NCBI GenBank assembly: GCA_007644065.1
Contig: VJWN01000012.1
Location: forward strand, 1,506,833-1,570,832
Direction of reading: 5' to 3'
Source of the DNA: Margaritispora aquatica
Taxonomy: Eukaryota; Ascomycota; Leotiomycetes; Helotiales; Discinellaceae
Length of the DNA: 64,000 nucleotides
The translations under genes and the position numbers were made by a program. The notes under the pieces are model-generated. The model had not been told where the DNA came from and ran no database searches. It saw only the letters and a list, made by a program, of their open reading frames with translations. Positions 24,840 to 36,139 of the stretch are shown piece after piece. Numbering within the stretch: position 1 is the stretch's first letter; each line of letters opens with the position of its first letter.

Positions 24840-25272
24840 TGCCATATTGTATCATGGAACTCGCCGTCGGTCCACTCGGGGTCGAGACGACGTGTCTCGT
24901 GGCGCTATGAGGAAAGGGATGATGTTGGTGGCTGAGTAGGAAAACTCACTGAGAGTAAGGTCTAGGCCGATATGTTGTCTTGCCGAAACATGAGACGGCA
25001 AGCCGAGTGGAGATCTGAACATGATGAATTGAAAACTGACTATTCTTCAATTGCCCAGATTTCAGGCCTTCAAAATTATGTCCACTTCATGAACTCATTC
25101 CAGACAACATTGTTGACGCTTCAAAGAGTAACGCGTATACTAGCCTTGCACAGCTGATTATCTGAGCAACAAAGATAACACAGCGATTCTCTAATCTGGT
25201 CCTGCTCGTCGTCGAATCGTGAACGGCAGCACGATCATCCACCAAGGTCTCTTCGGTATCAATGCAACTCAA
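24840..25272 (-). pseudogene. Decayed tandem copy of the neighbouring small membrane protein gene
   Basis: Read on the minus strand, three islands match the gene at 25350-25699 in order. They are TRLENRCVIFVAQ (compare its SRRSQRCFGFAVLF), LDLTLSEFSYSATN (compare LDTLRYNGFSHYASTPN), and an EWTDGEFHDTIWHGLSG end. That end aligns at the nucleotide level with the DNA just after the other copy's stop. Between the islands the frame is lost, and a TAG stands in the last island just before RHETRRLDPEWTD. No intact exon-intron structure could be built. I infer a tandem duplicate in decay. The similarity was judged by eye, so an alignment could overturn it. Confidence 0.4.
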
Positions 25273-25349
25273 CAGGGATGCTCACACCCTCTCCCTTCCA
25301 ACTCAAACCGTGTCCATACTGACTCCTCATCCCGCTTCCAAACGATCCG

Positions 25350-25699
25350 TTATCTTCTGCTCTCAGTCCACTCTTCGTTGAAATATGGTACCTCGCTAGA
25401 TTTTCTTGACGACGTTTCTCGAAAGGGTACAGGTGGGGCACCATCGTTGGGGGTAGAAGCATAATGTGAGAAGCCATTGTATCGCAAGGTATCCAGCTGA
25501 AGTTCGGTTTTCCTTTGTGGCAGCAGTCCAGGTAACTCAGAAAGAGACAGAACGAGGATAAGACTTGAAAGATCAGCAAACATAGAATACCACAATGACA
25601 ATGTTCAACTTACACGAAGAGAACTGCAAAGCCGAAGCACCTTTGGCTACGTCGAGAAGCCCATGCTGCCGAAACCTGCGGATGGTCTTTGAGTTGCAT
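25350..25699 (-). CDS. Small single-span membrane protein, possibly truncated
   Basis: Two exons, 25699..25614 and 25563..25350, with a 50-nt intron (GTAAGT...TTTCAAG, phase 2), giving 99 aa. One hydrophobic span lies at residues about 21-44 (FGFAVLFVLILVLSLSELPG), followed by a hydrophilic tail ending FNEEWTESRR. Beyond the TAA stop the same frame stays open for about 26 more codons (RIVWKRDEESVWTRFELEG and on) to a TGA at 25269. The DNA there aligns with the decayed copy next door, so the TAA may be a new nonsense change (CAA to TAA) rather than the ancestral end. The family is not recognised and no function is proposed. Confidence 0.5.
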
Positions 25700-26878
25700 T
25701 TTGTATGACGAGGATTGGATCACGATTGTGGTTCAAGAAGAAAGATATATAAATGTCTGTCACTAACTGACAATAAACCGGCTTGAAATGGCAACAAAAA
25801 ACGACAATGAACGGATAAACAAGCTAGCTTTCCAGAAGCGCTGAAGGGAGAGAAGGAAAATAATCAGGCTGTCCTAAGATTGCTTGAAGCCATGCTCTTA
25901 TGTATGTCACAGCCAACCTTGTCCTTTATTTGCCTGGAACGCATATCGAAGAGAGTTGCACCTGGATAAGTCTTCCTGAAACGTGTACGGTTGTGTCCAC
26001 GCGGTTTAAAGCTTACCATGAACCTGAAACGAAGTTGTGCACTGTGGGCACTGTTCACTTGAAGATCTGCAGGCATTGGACGAGATGAACGGGAGTTCAT
26101 CAAAGGCGGGGAGGATTCGACGACTCAAGCTGGGATAGGTGTGATGAGTACAGTAGCGGGGACGGAGAGGATTTAAACAAGACGATGACCGAATCGTTCG
26201 TACTGTTTGGTTGGATGTCAAAGATTTTGGTGAGGAATAGGAATAGGAATAAGAACTTTGTTTGAAACTTGACGAAAGCGCGTTTTAAATTGGCGGGCGA
26301 GCTCAAAAACGAACGAAAATTATATAAAAAATGTTAACAAACTGTTGTAAGGTCAAAGATAAATGACATAGTCATGCTGATGTCTATATACGGTACTTGA
26401 AGGAGCACAACAAGACATCATTTCAGAGTGGACTTATAGAAATGTCTTTCAAATCGTGGAAACTTGATGTTCTTCCTTTATCTCCTCCTACTCCAGTCAT
26501 CCGAATTGAACTCGATACACACACCCGCACTCGTTGCATTCATTACAGTTGATTCGGAGAAAGCAAAGCAAATGCAAGACATGTGGGAAATGCGAAATGA
26601 TTTATTTCCATATTTTTATCTTTGTCTTTCAAGTTCTAGTCTACATGTGAGATCTTACTGTATCGATAAGAAGAAAACAAACCAACTTTCGGCTTCGGCA
26701 CAAAAGATATTGAAGCATCAGCAGGAAGCCCAAAAGCTTCAAGCCCCCTACACAGAACTACTGTATATAGATTTATACTAATTTGTTCAATCTTCCATCT
26801 TCTTTTCACGACTAGGACTAAATATATGATTGCATAGTCGCATATTCATCCTGGCACATTTGCCAGCAACAACCTGCC
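25700..26878. other. Intergenic between divergent genes
   Basis: About 1.2 kb with no supported gene on either strand. It holds the promoters of the small membrane protein (minus) and of the pantothenate kinase (plus). Confidence 0.45.
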
Positions 26879-28465
26879 ATGTCCGTGGATGCGTTGCAGG
26901 GCCAGAAAGACACTGTCGCCCAGCTTCAGCCCCGCGCTGAGAGCAACGATGTATCTTCACCTTCTTCCAGTACAACAAAGGCTCCTCCGCGCATGCGTAC
27001 AAACACCGCAGAGATTGACAGCACCATCATACATCCTGGATCAGTGAAGATCAATGTGAAGGGCGCATTCATAGTCGATCAGGAGTCAGCATCACCAAAT
27101 GGCACTCTCGTTGGACTTCCAAATGGGGGGAGTCATGATACGAAAGACATCCGATTACCCAACCATACTGCTGTAGTCAGCCATATTGCTGTTGATGTAT
27201 GATCTGCCCTGCCATGCTGCGAGCTGTTTTCGTATGCCAAAAAGCTCTGAGCTGATTGCAATGGCAGATTGGAGGTTCGCTGGCAAAGCTGGTATACTTC
27301 TCTCGAGAACCTCACTCGCGCGAGCCTGGGGGACGTCTTAATTTCATGAATTTCGAGACCGATCGCATAGATGATTGTGTCGATTTTATGAAACAGCTCA
27401 AGATCAAGCAACAGAAACTCAATGGCTCCAGACCAGGAGCCTTATGTGTCATGGCGACGGGAGGAGGGGCATATAAGTTCTATGACAAAATTCGGGAGGC
27501 TTTAGGCGTTGATGTGCTGCGAGAAGATGAAATGGAGTGTTTGATAATTGGTATGCCTAGAGTACATTATTTGGCAAAATTTCAATGGCTAATCCTGACT
27601 AGGTCTTGATTTCTTCATCACAGAAATACCCCGCGAAGTCTTTACCTACAGCGAAACTGACCCTATGCACTTCGAAGAACCCCGCGCGGACATCTATCCC
27701 TACCTGCTTGTAAACATCGGCTCTGGTGTTTCCATGATCAAAGTCTCTGGTCCCCGAGCTTACCAGCGAGTGGGTGGAACATCTCTTGGAGGTGGTACAT
27801 TATGGGGACTCTTGTCACTATTGACTGGCTCAAGAACTTTTGATGAAATGCTGGGTATGGCTGAGCGTGGTGACAATGCAAGGGTAGATATGCTAGTTGG
27901 GGATATTTATGGTCAAGATTACGGCAAAATCGGGCTGAAGAGCAGCACAATCGCCAGTTCTTTCGGAAAAGTGTTCAAAATGAAAAGACAGGCTGAGCGC
28001 GAAGCGGAAGATAGTGGTGGACTCGCAAATGTTGACGGGGCATCATCAAATGATCCGTCCCACACGATACCATCCGACCCTAGTGAAGGTCCATTCTCTG
28101 CTCCAGATATATCAAGATCTCTGCTATATGCCATTTCCAATAATATCGGCCAAATTGCCTACCTTCAATCTGAAAAACACTCGCTAAGTACTATCTACTT
28201 TGGCGGTAGTTTCATCCGCGGCCATAGACAAACAATGAACACGCTCTCCTACGCCATCAAATTCTGGAGTAATGGAGAGAAAAAAGCATACTTTCTGCGA
28301 CACGAAGGATTCCTAGGTGCCGTCGGGGCATTCTTGAAGAGGCAGCCAAGAAATTGGGGGAGGCGAGGGAGCTTTGAGGAAGGAGTGGGTTTGGGTACGG
28401 AGGCAAGAGAGGAAGTGAGGGCTGCTGCTGAAAGGGAAATAGGTAGGGAGAGTGCTGACAGGTAG
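26879..28465 (+). CDS. Pantothenate kinase (type II, eukaryotic)
   Basis: Three exons, 26879..27196, 27268..27550 and 27603..28465, giving 487 aa with matching phases. After a Ser/Thr-rich leader of about 100 residues, VVSHIAVDIGGSLAKLVYFS carries the phosphate-1 loop of the ASKHA fold (about residues 100-118). Then follow GALCVMATGGGAYKF, EDEMECLIIGLDFF, YLLVNIGSGVSMIKV and the phosphate-2 region RVGGTSLGGGTLWGL (about 247-261); the C-terminal half has IYFGGSFIRG. These blocks in this order define eukaryotic-type pantothenate kinase, which phosphorylates pantothenate with ATP as the first step of coenzyme A synthesis in the cytosol. Fungi usually carry one essential copy. Intron 1 has a less common GTATGA donor, but the joint falls exactly inside the VD-IGGS motif. 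Confidence 0.93.
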
Positions 28466-29147
28466 TGCATAGGTGCCGCTGAGTCAATGGAAAACAGCAT
28501 GATTTGGCGTTGATTGTTTGATATTTGTTTGCATGGAATGTTGGAAAGGAATATCTTCATCTAGGTTTAGTGGATGATGTATTAGGCATGCAGCTGTGGT
28601 ATTGATTAGTACCAGCGATTAGTTGAAAAGTTGAGAAAGATGAATCCCGTCAATTGACGTAGCATAACCTAAGTGAACATCAGGTCACAAAGCCTTCGGA
28701 CTTTAAGACACAGCATCACAAGTTAACCTTTTCCATCGATTCCTGTTTCAGAGCTCTAAAAACACGAGTATTCATAATCAAGGCAGTTCAATTCGCGCGT
28801 CAGGGTATTTTATAGCATTATAACTGAAAGGGAATGAAGGCGCAGCTTTAGATCAAGGGTTGTTCTTTTTTACAATGTTCTTGAACAAGGGGACATGAAG
28901 CTTCAAAGCAACATCACAAATCGCAAGGATCGCGAAGTTGGACGAGGTTTCGTGCAATCACCATGAACTGGAAGCCTAAGCCCACTTAAACTTTTCATCA
29001 ATGAAATTGTGACATGTGAGAAGTTGACATGAGTATCGTACAAATCTTGCACTTCTGCTTCCCAGCCCTACAGAGAGGTACAAGCTGTTCTACATCCTAG
29101 ACATTAAAAAGCCATGCATCGTCCATCAGCTAACGAAGACAAAGGCC
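28466..29147. other. Convergent 3' intergenic region
   Basis: This lies between the stops of the pantothenate kinase (plus) and a minus-strand hypothetical gene. Nothing recognisable is seen. Confidence 0.5.
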
Positions 29148-31061
29148 TCAAGCTTCAGTTAGAGATACGGCGCTGTTCACGGGTGAAGCTGACAATCCCA
29201 GCTCCTTACACAGCTCCTCGTATCCACCTTCACCTCCTCCGCCCTCCTCCAGCTCACGGCCTGCTTCCAACAACACTTGAGCATCCAAGTCTTCCTGAAA
29301 TAGTTTTAAGCCCTCTACATCAAACCCATCAGCAGCAGTCAAGCAAATGCTTTGTCGCATTCCAAGCCGGCCATCGACCATGCCACTGCGATCCGCCGTG
29401 CAAGATTTCTTTCGCTGGTGCTCATCCAACGAGCTGGGTTCAAAGACTCTTTTGTGTAAGACCGACTTGCCCTCAAGGTTAGATACTGCCCAAGAACAGC
29501 AGGTATGGTTCCGTGATGGAAGATTGGATAGCATGCATTCACCTGCTCCAGCAGGATAGGGCGAAAGGCGAGAGATGCAATGCTCATGAATCGGTGTCCG
29601 TTCTCCTGTAGTTGGCAAGATGAGTGGAGAAATTGGCCCCGAGGAACATTGGAAGGAGTTGCATTTGGACGGGGGCGGGTGGAAGTGTCGACAGCGGAAG
29701 AGTAGATTGTATTTGCAGTCTTGGTTGCCTTGATCGCATAGATTGGCGAAAAATGGATTATTGTAAGATTTGGTTTTGGTCCATGCCCTATGGATGGAGT
29801 ACGTACTTTTGAATATGGCCGGAGAGGTGACTGACACAGCAGGTCGATCTTTACCTGCCTCGAATATCTCCGACAGGATTTGCGCTCCAAGATTCGCATC
29901 TAGCGCATTGCAACGTAGAGTCCCTGGCTGTGGAGAGTTAGTTTCTGAGTGGGAAGATAATCCAGCGACACTTTCTTCATCTGAATTATCGGTCGACACA
30001 TAAGATGTTGTAGATGCTAATGAGGATTTCCTTTTGTCTTGGCCTTTACTTCCAGTCGAAGATTGAGGATAGGTAAGTGTATTTTTCGAGTCATATTGAG
30101 TCCGATACCCTCCACCATAGCTTGGTAGAAGATTTAGGAGTTTACTGCACAACCCTTCGGTCTGAGAAGTAGAGGGTTGTGCCTTATAAGCACGAAAGCA
30201 TAGGTCATGCGTCTCACTCAATCGTCTTCGAAGATTCTCAAGCTCAGGAGATGAAGGCGGTGTCAGCGGAGTGATACTCGAGATTGGCGAAACTGCAATA
30301 TCTATCCGACCAAGACTGTGAAGTGGTTGAACTGGACACGATACATTTTGCATGAAACGTAGACGTCTTTCGAAAAGTTCTCGAGACTCGCGTGAAGTGA
30401 GGAGCCTTGTATCCTTTACTTTCGAACCATTCGCTGGTATTTTGACACTCTTTGTAGGCAAGGTTGCCCCTCCGTAGCTTACTACCGCAGGTGATCGTTG
30501 TCGTACAACATATGAATAGTACTCGAAATTCTTGGAGCCTTCCAGTTTCAAGCGTCGCAAACCACCTCCTGGCGTCCATAGCTCGTTGTCCGGGCCTTGA
30601 ATCTTTGGGTACCAACAAACCTGGTCGATTGGTATACTTCCTCTCTCCCATGTCCGAAGATTTATCACAGGTACAGTCACACTCTGGTCGCTGGTATCCG
30701 ATCCGATGCATAGCCAGAACTTGTCGCAACGCAGGTATTCGAAGTCACTGAACGGCAGGCTATCGAACAAAGCAACGCCATGGGCCTCGATGCACGAAGG
30801 CATCGTTGTAATTTGTGAGCGCTCATAGGCACCACTTGTGTCCTTCTCGATATCTTCCCTTAGTAAGAAATCTACAGAGTTCTCCTCCTCGCCGTTATAG
30901 CGCTTGACGGGAACCTGTGTGACATTCTTGGAAATCTCCAGCATTGGCGATTGAACGACTACCCTCTCACCTCTCTGTCTCCACCTTGAGGGTTGCGCAA
31001 CCAGTACATACTTTCGAACCAGAATCTTACAATCCAAAGTATTCGGATATCGTTCATTCAT
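29148..31061 (-). CDS. Hypothetical protein, probably spliced
   Basis: An open frame runs the whole length (637 codons), but two introns of typical size fit well: 29854..29788 (67 nt, GTAAAG...CCATAG) and 29542..29472 (71 nt, GTGAAT...CTTGAG, with a CTAAC branch site). Splicing gives exons 31061..29855, 29787..29543 and 29471..29148, 591 aa. It replaces a Cys-rich, unnatural middle section with GHGPKPNLTIIHF and FMSIASLAFRPILLEQ. The N-terminal 200 residues look globular and Trp/Tyr-rich (DFEYLRCDKFWLCIGSDTSD; LWTPGGGLRRLKLEGSKNFE). The middle is Ser/Thr/Pro-rich and disordered (SSITPLTPPSSPELENLRRR). The C-terminus holds an acidic helix (LKLFQEDLDAQVLLEAGREL). The family is not recognised. 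Confidence 0.6.
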   Translation of the reverse strand: MNERYPNTLDCKILVRKYVLVAQPSRWRQRGERVVVQSPMLEISKNVTQVPVKRYNGEEENSVDFLLREDIEKDTSGAYERSQITTMPSCIEAHGVALFDSLPFSDFEYLRCDKFWLCIGSDTSDQSVTVPVINLRTWERGSIPIDQVCWYPKIQGPDNELWTPGGGLRRLKLEGSKNFEYYSYVVRQRSPAVVSYGGATLPTKSVKIPANGSKVKDTRLLTSRESRELFERRLRFMQNVSCPVQPLHSLGRIDIAVSPISSITPLTPPSSPELENLRRRLSETHDLCFRAYKAQPSTSQTEGLCSKLLNLLPSYGGGYRTQYDSKNTLTYPQSSTGSKGQDKRKSSLASTTSYVSTDNSDEESVAGLSSHSETNSPQPGTLRCNALDANLGAQILSEIFEAGKDRPAVSVTSPAIFKSTYSIHRAWTKTKSYNNPFFANLCDQGNQDCKYNLLFRCRHFHPPPSKCNSFQCSSGPISPLILPTTGERTPIHEHCISRLSPYPAGAGECMLSNLPSRNHTCCSWAVSNLEGKSVLHKRVFEPSSLDEHQRKKSCTADRSGMVDGRLGMRQSICLTAADGFDVEGLKLFQEDLDAQVLLEAGRELEEGGGGEGGYEELCKELGLSASPVNSAVSLTEA

Positions 31062-31781
31062 ATTTTAGATCTGCACCAACGCGTGTAGGCCTGATAGAAA
31101 GGAGCAATCCTCAAAACCGCAGGTTCCGGGAAAATCGTAAGGAATAAGTTTGCTTTGTTTGCTTGAAAAGACAATGTGATGGTAATATGGCTATCTGCAC
31201 TTTGTAAATTTGTTGGAACGAGACGACAATACAACCCCCTCCGGACATCTCTCCGACAGTCTGGTAACCCTTGAACCCTTGCAGGCTCGTCTTGTGAAGG
31301 AACACCACCAACAATGCTGGAACCAATAAAATAATTGGAATATTCGTTTGCCATCACAGAGCCTGTCGAATCACAACTGGGATCGAGTCGGGTAACGTCC
31401 AGATCAATCGAAGTTTGCAGCCATTGAAGTACGAGATGGGAAAAAGCAATAATAAATCCATCGCGAAGCGAGTGGGCTTTGGCCTTGAAACTTGGACATG
31501 CATCTGACGCCACTTCATGCATGGCAGTTTGCTTCCAATTGTGGGACATAAGCCTGAGCCGAGATATTGGTATGATACATGATGATCTACTTGGGTTTGT
31601 TCCCAGGGTCCAAGGATCGAGAGATATTGAAAGGTGGAGAGGAGAGTCTTTTGCGCCCGCCCAGATATGCCCCCCATTGCTTCCATCTCTCTATCAACAG
31701 CAAAATATCCTGCCTACACGACTGCTCTCAACACTTGATCGCAGATGCAATGGCCAGATAAGCTGTTACAGAACCCAATGC
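31062..31781. other. Intergenic with an unassigned open frame
   Basis: A minus-strand open frame of 163 codons (31549..31058) overlaps the start of the hypothetical gene by 4 nt. It has no recognisable domain and could be 5' leader or an undetected upstream exon. I did not accept it as a gene. Confidence 0.4.
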
Positions 31782-32345
31782 CTATTCCTTCTTCTTCTTC
31801 TCGTCTGCTTCTTCCAATTTTTCTGCATCCTCCCTTTCTTTGGCTTCCTTCTCCACATTATAGTCGCCCCTCAAGGCCTTGAACTCTTTCCTTGCAAGAA
31901 CACTTTTGAAGAACTCCTCGATCTCCTGCTCTTCTTCGCCATCTTTCAGCTTGCCTCCAACCATATTTTTCTGCACCCTCTTCCTAATGTCATCCAGGGA
32001 CGAAATATCCAACGCCCATAGCATTCCTCCTGTAGCCATCATACCAACACTAACAACATTTATTGTCGCTATATTCAGTGCCTCGAATGCCTCCATCGCA
32101 CCATTGATATTGTGATTCGTGTGATTGCTTGGTTGGAAGAATTTAGGTTGTGTTAATCTATATCTGCGAACGATAGATCTCCGAGTAATGAGTGACGAGA
32201 CAACAAAAAAACCTGCGCCTGCTGCAAACAGACTCAGTTGACGCTGCGATCTTTTCGAGAAGAAGGCAGAATATTGCTCTGCGGCTGCAATAGGAGGTGA
32301 TTGCTCTGTAGAGACAGGTGTTGATGCAGGTTGTGAATTGGCCAT
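31782..32345 (-). CDS. AIM11: AIM11 family mitochondrial membrane protein
   Basis: A single exon of 187 aa. The start at 32345 is preferred because ACCATGG is a good initiation context. The in-frame ATG 33 nt upstream is followed by a pyrimidine-rich CCACAG that looks like the end of a leader intron. Two membrane spans are visible: residues about 36-56 (LSLFAAGAGFFVVSSLITRR) and about 86-110 (ALNIATINVVSVGMMATGGM). SIVRRYRLTQPKFFQP lies between them, and LWALDISSLDDIRKRVQ follows the second. This arrangement is that of the fungal AIM11 (altered inheritance of mitochondria 11) family. A charged C-terminal tail ends in Glu/Lys repeats. Its molecular role is unknown; loss in yeast affects mitochondrial genome inheritance. 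Confidence 0.85.
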   Translation of the reverse strand: MANSQPASTPVSTEQSPPIAAAEQYSAFFSKRSQRQLSLFAAGAGFFVVSSLITRRSIVRRYRLTQPKFFQPSNHTNHNINGAMEAFEALNIATINVVSVGMMATGGMLWALDISSLDDIRKRVQKNMVGGKLKDGEEEQEIEEFFKSVLARKEFKALRGDYNVEKEAKEREDAEKLEEADEKKKKE

Positions 32346-32787
32346 GGTCGGCAGCTGTGGAAATGCAAATGATGTCAAATGAATGTGTTATAGTTGGTAT
32401 TTGTAACAGTTGCAGATAGAGTCTCTGCAATTTTATCAATCGCTGGAAATGGCGATCAATTGTCGTCCTGTCTTGTATCAAGAGTCCCTCAAATGTTTTC
32501 GATTTCACTTCCTTCACATGGAAGCTGTCTGATTATAGTCTAGCGCACAAGCTGCGGACATCCTTAAATCCGACATCCGAGTCGTTGCAGGCATCTCGGA
32601 TTTCCCTACTCATCTATTCTACTTTCGTGTCAAAACTTCAACTAGCCTGTGGAACAGGCAACCTGTGTCTACGAACATATTTTATTATGAACACTCCCGT
32701 GTCAGCTATCTAAAATGCTTCATTCAACAGCTGTTATGTTACAGCAATAGAAATTTTCTTTGTATCCTCCATGTCCTCTTCATGCCT
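32346..32787. other. Intergenic, tandem minus-strand spacing
   Basis: It holds the AIM11 5' leader and promoter and the 3' end of the GST gene. No gene is seen. Confidence 0.5.
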
Positions 32788-33639
32788 TTAGCCGAGATAT
32801 GACTCGCTTTCGAAAAACTTCTTGACGTTTGGTCTGGCTTGAATAGCATCGACAAGTAGCACCAAGCGAGGATACTCTTTCAATCCTTTCCTTCCGTCTT
32901 GAATCAAGTTCTCGTCGTGCAAGAGTTGAAATAGAACCATATCAGCATATGTGAACTCGTTTCCTATCACATATGGTCCCCGGCTTGCCAGGTCCGAATA
33001 CCTTAAATGAGTATCGACTGCCTTCAAAAATCGTGCGCGATCTCCTTGGCAATGTTTGGGGTACTCTTCCTTTTGGTTATCCGAAAAGAAGGCGGAAATA
33101 AAGAGAGTCCTCCCTTTTACCTATTAGCAAATTTCATTTTTAAAGAGAGACCGAAATGCTTACAGTCAATGACGATATCTGTGATTTGGTCAACGAAATA
33201 CTTCTCATCTTCTGTTTTACCATCATATACTCCAAGCTGTCGACTCCAGTGTCGAAGGATGGCATAGGTTTGTGTGAGCATTCTACCTCCTAGTTCGATG
33301 AATGGAATGTTAGTTGTTGGATTTGCCTGAGCTACTTTGTCGGTGCGCTTCAATTCTGGCCATTCATCGAAAGTATATCTGACATCGTTGTACGCTGCAC
33401 CAGCATCCTGATTAATGGTAAGTCGCTGGACTGGTACTGGCAAGTTGCAAAGCTTACAATGAGCATAAGCCGGACAGCCTGTCCACGACCACGAGACTGG
33501 AAATCGAAATAATAGATGGTAGGGACACCTCCGATTGCCTTGATAGTCGATGTTAGTCAATCAGCAATGATAGCTACTTGGTGTCTGGCGATACCTTGTT
33601 GGCAACACTCTCTGTGCCATAAGTCAAAGTTCGAACCAT
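32788..33639 (-). CDS. Glutathione S-transferase (sigma/alpha-like)
   Basis: Four exons: 33639..33595, 33538..33458, 33407..33164 and 33113..32788, giving 231 aa, the usual GST length; all phases match. The second exon encodes PTIYYFDFQSRGRGQAVRL, the first beta-alpha unit, with the Tyr pair that supplies the catalytic hydroxyl in sigma/alpha-type GSTs and the RGxGxxxR context. NPTTNIPFIELGG (cis-Pro, glutathione-binding) follows, then MLTQTYAILRHWSRQLGVYD. The C-terminal helical domain contains the N-cap region FTYADMVLFQLLHDE. It is a cytosolic glutathione-conjugating enzyme; the physiological substrate is unknown. The last intron's acceptor was placed at 33114 because only this choice joins IVID to WRTLFIS in frame. 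Confidence 0.9.
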
Positions 33640-34446
33640 CTTGAGTGTGTGATGTACAGCGGATTGGAATTGTGATGAATAAATGTCTCCTTTCAAATGA
33701 ATAACCGAAGAGAAAATATCAGAGTTCAAGAACACGGTATCACAAATCCACAAGCTTTAAATAACTTCCAAAGAAGCTCCGTTCTGTATTAGTGTTTCAA
33801 TCGGATGATGGGAATGATGATTAAACCTCGAGACTGGTGCGAAGAACAACTAAATAATATCAAAGCTCGGGATTAAGCATGTCTCCGATGTCGCTATTTG
33901 TACAAATACTGCTTAGATTGAAGCTACTGTCAGCCTATCCCGCTGCCTGGAAAATGACCCGTTAGAAACTCAAATAACATTTCCAAATTCACTCGTGCCG
34001 TATGTACCTTCGTAGGAGTGTTTTGTACCATATCCACATGTTTGGCCAAGGTATGGATCAACAATCACATTTGACTTGATGCTTCGAGATCTCATCCAAG
34101 AATGAAGGAGGGGTCGGATGTGGAGGGCGGGGTATTCAAATACTCCCCACTATTGCCACTCGGCCTGGTTTACACCTCAAGTGTAATAAACATGTAGTGA
34201 TTGAATCTAAAGTCCTCCTATAACGAGGCGCATTTTTCGAGGAGACAAAAAGCTCTAAAATGATTTGAAATGGTTCATAATAGGTTTCAGGATGATCAAA
34301 AGCATAAAACGATAAAAAAAGGTGATATGAGCACCAGGGGCATGAACAACAGCTCATGAGACATATCGTCTACTATTATGGTCAATCAATGTCTCTTGAG
34401 ATTAATGGCAACCTCTTCTGCAATTTCTAACTTTAGATTCACACAT
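33640..34446. other. Intergenic, no gene seen
   Basis: About 800 bases upstream of the GST gene and downstream of the dioxygenase gene. No supported frame. Confidence 0.5.
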
Positions 34447-35411
34447 TCATCTCCCTCTTTTGACGCAGAGATCCGTTCTAATCACCCACTTCTCACCTTC
34501 AAGTACCTCTCTACCTTCATGCTGAACCCAAACCAATTAGTGAAGAGAAAAAAATATGAGGTTGTTTGGACCATAACTCACCAGCATACAATCATTCCCA
34601 TGTCGATGAAGCAAGCACATTCCAGTCTCGAGCCCTACCACGGTCTCCTTCTCAACCACACTGTTCTTGCCTGGCTGGTCATCAGGATAGAAAACTGTCT
34701 CGCCCCCTATACACCCAGTTGCAGGTGAAGTGAGATAAAGGAGAAGAGTCCATGTTGTTTTTGCCGGGACAGGACCGGATTTTGAGGTTAGGGAGAGTAT
34801 GTTGGACTCATCGTCTAGGGAAACGTCAACAATAGCACTAATAATATGTCATTCGGAAGGGTCCACAAAATTTAGACTTACAATGGCAGTCAAAGAATTG
34901 TCCTTTGGTATACCTATATATGCGTATTGAGGGATTGAGCCCAATCGGCTCGCCACCCCTTTGCACAACTATTGTTAGCAAAATTCTACTCTTGTCTCAT
35001 GTAGTCGAGTGGTACAAACCACAACTCTCTCCTGTCTTCCACGCTTAAGCCCCTCTCCTCTCCATCCTCATCACCTTCAGTTCCACAAACTAGTTCCTTA
35101 AGCCCGGTTTCACTCCAAAGCCTTTGAGCGAATTGCTCGTCAAGAATTTGATATCGATCATTAAACCGCAGTGCATCCCCCTTCTTCGGCTTTCCTGGGG
35201 TTGTAGTCAGTGGCAGCTGCTTGAGAAAATTGACGTAAGTTTTGCAGAGAGCTTGAGTGAAGAATTGGGGAATGGTGATGATTTGTGATGGGATGAGCGT
35301 GTTGAGGGTGAGATCTGATGGAGGGACCAGCGGCTTGAACGGGGGCCAGTTTGGTGTTGAAGGGGTTGATATTGGTGGTTTCGCAGCTGTTTTCTTGCTT
35401 TTGGGTGGCAT
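34447..35411 (-). CDS. 2-oxoglutarate/Fe(II) dioxygenase, prolyl 4-hydroxylase-like
   Basis: Four exons: 35411..35020, 34958..34882, 34814..34582 and 34521..34447, giving 258 aa with matching phases. The iron ligands are visible across exon joints. HxD lies in FFDCHYDESN (about residues 151-160, split by intron 2), and the distal His in MLHEGREV sits at the third joint. It is followed by KWVIRTDL, whose Arg should bind the 2-oxoglutarate carboxylate. LWGGEPIGLNPSIRIYRYTK precedes the first ligand and TWTLLLYLT forms the jelly-roll core. The N-terminus is Lys/Pro-rich without a signal peptide, so a cytosolic or nuclear location is likely. The domain matches the P4Hc (prolyl 4-hydroxylase alpha-like) group; the target protein is unknown. 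A GTTTGT donor at intron 1 is unusual but gives the only in-frame joint. Confidence 0.88.
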
Positions 35412-36139
35412 GACTCTTTGATCTATATTAAAATAGAAAATTCTCTATATCTACTGTGTTACTAAAAGAGACAAGACGTGTGGGGTCGTGGTGCCAGGTT
35501 CGTGCTGATTTGCAGTTGCGAGGTTGTAGGTCCATGGGGGCGTACTCCGGAAGACGGGCCGAAACATGTTCGGTTATGCCCGTATCATATCCTTATGCCT
35601 TTTTCTTGGTCCGAAGAGCAGCCAGAAACTTTAACTCGCTTATATCCAAAGTGAAGCCTTTTAATTTTTCAGCTATGTTTCGCAGAGGGACGAAATCCTA
35701 GATTTGCTGGGAAGAAGTAAATACTGATCTCTTGTTTAAATAGCGATCATGTATTCCTACATTGAATTCACGAAGGTACATCCGGTGACATTCCAAACAA
35801 GAAGTATTAGACAGTCTTCATATCTCTTCTCATCTCCCAGTCATCTCCCAGTCATCTCTGCATATGCATGCGATCTATTTATATCAAATGAACCATCATC
35901 TTCAAAGGTATTCACTCCCCGATCTCAAAGTCAATCTTATGATCAAAATGCTTTCTTTATTTTTGCACCTCGCCTGGACACTGTGTATTCTTACAACCAC
36001 TCAACTTGCCTGGTCCAAGACACCAAGAGTCTTGGGCTTTCAAATGAGCCTCATCAGAAACCCGCTCTCAGCTTGAAATGCACAAGCAATATCGAGCAGC
36101 AATGAAACGAATCACTCCTTCACTAACCGCAATCAAAAT
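35412..36139. other. Upstream region with possible remnant signal peptide
   Basis: The 2OG dioxygenase promoter lies at the left. At about 35940-36076 a plus-strand stretch reads MIKMLSLFLHLAWTLCILTT, a signal-peptide-like start that may once have belonged to the pseudogene that follows; no splice joint could be confirmed. Confidence 0.35.

Noticed and set aside
31058..31549. 163-codon minus-strand frame just upstream of the hypothetical gene
   Set aside because: No recognisable domain and no splice site linking it to the downstream gene; could be leader sequence.
31479..32021. 180-codon plus-strand frame
   Set aside because: Antisense to AIM11, which has clear family features.
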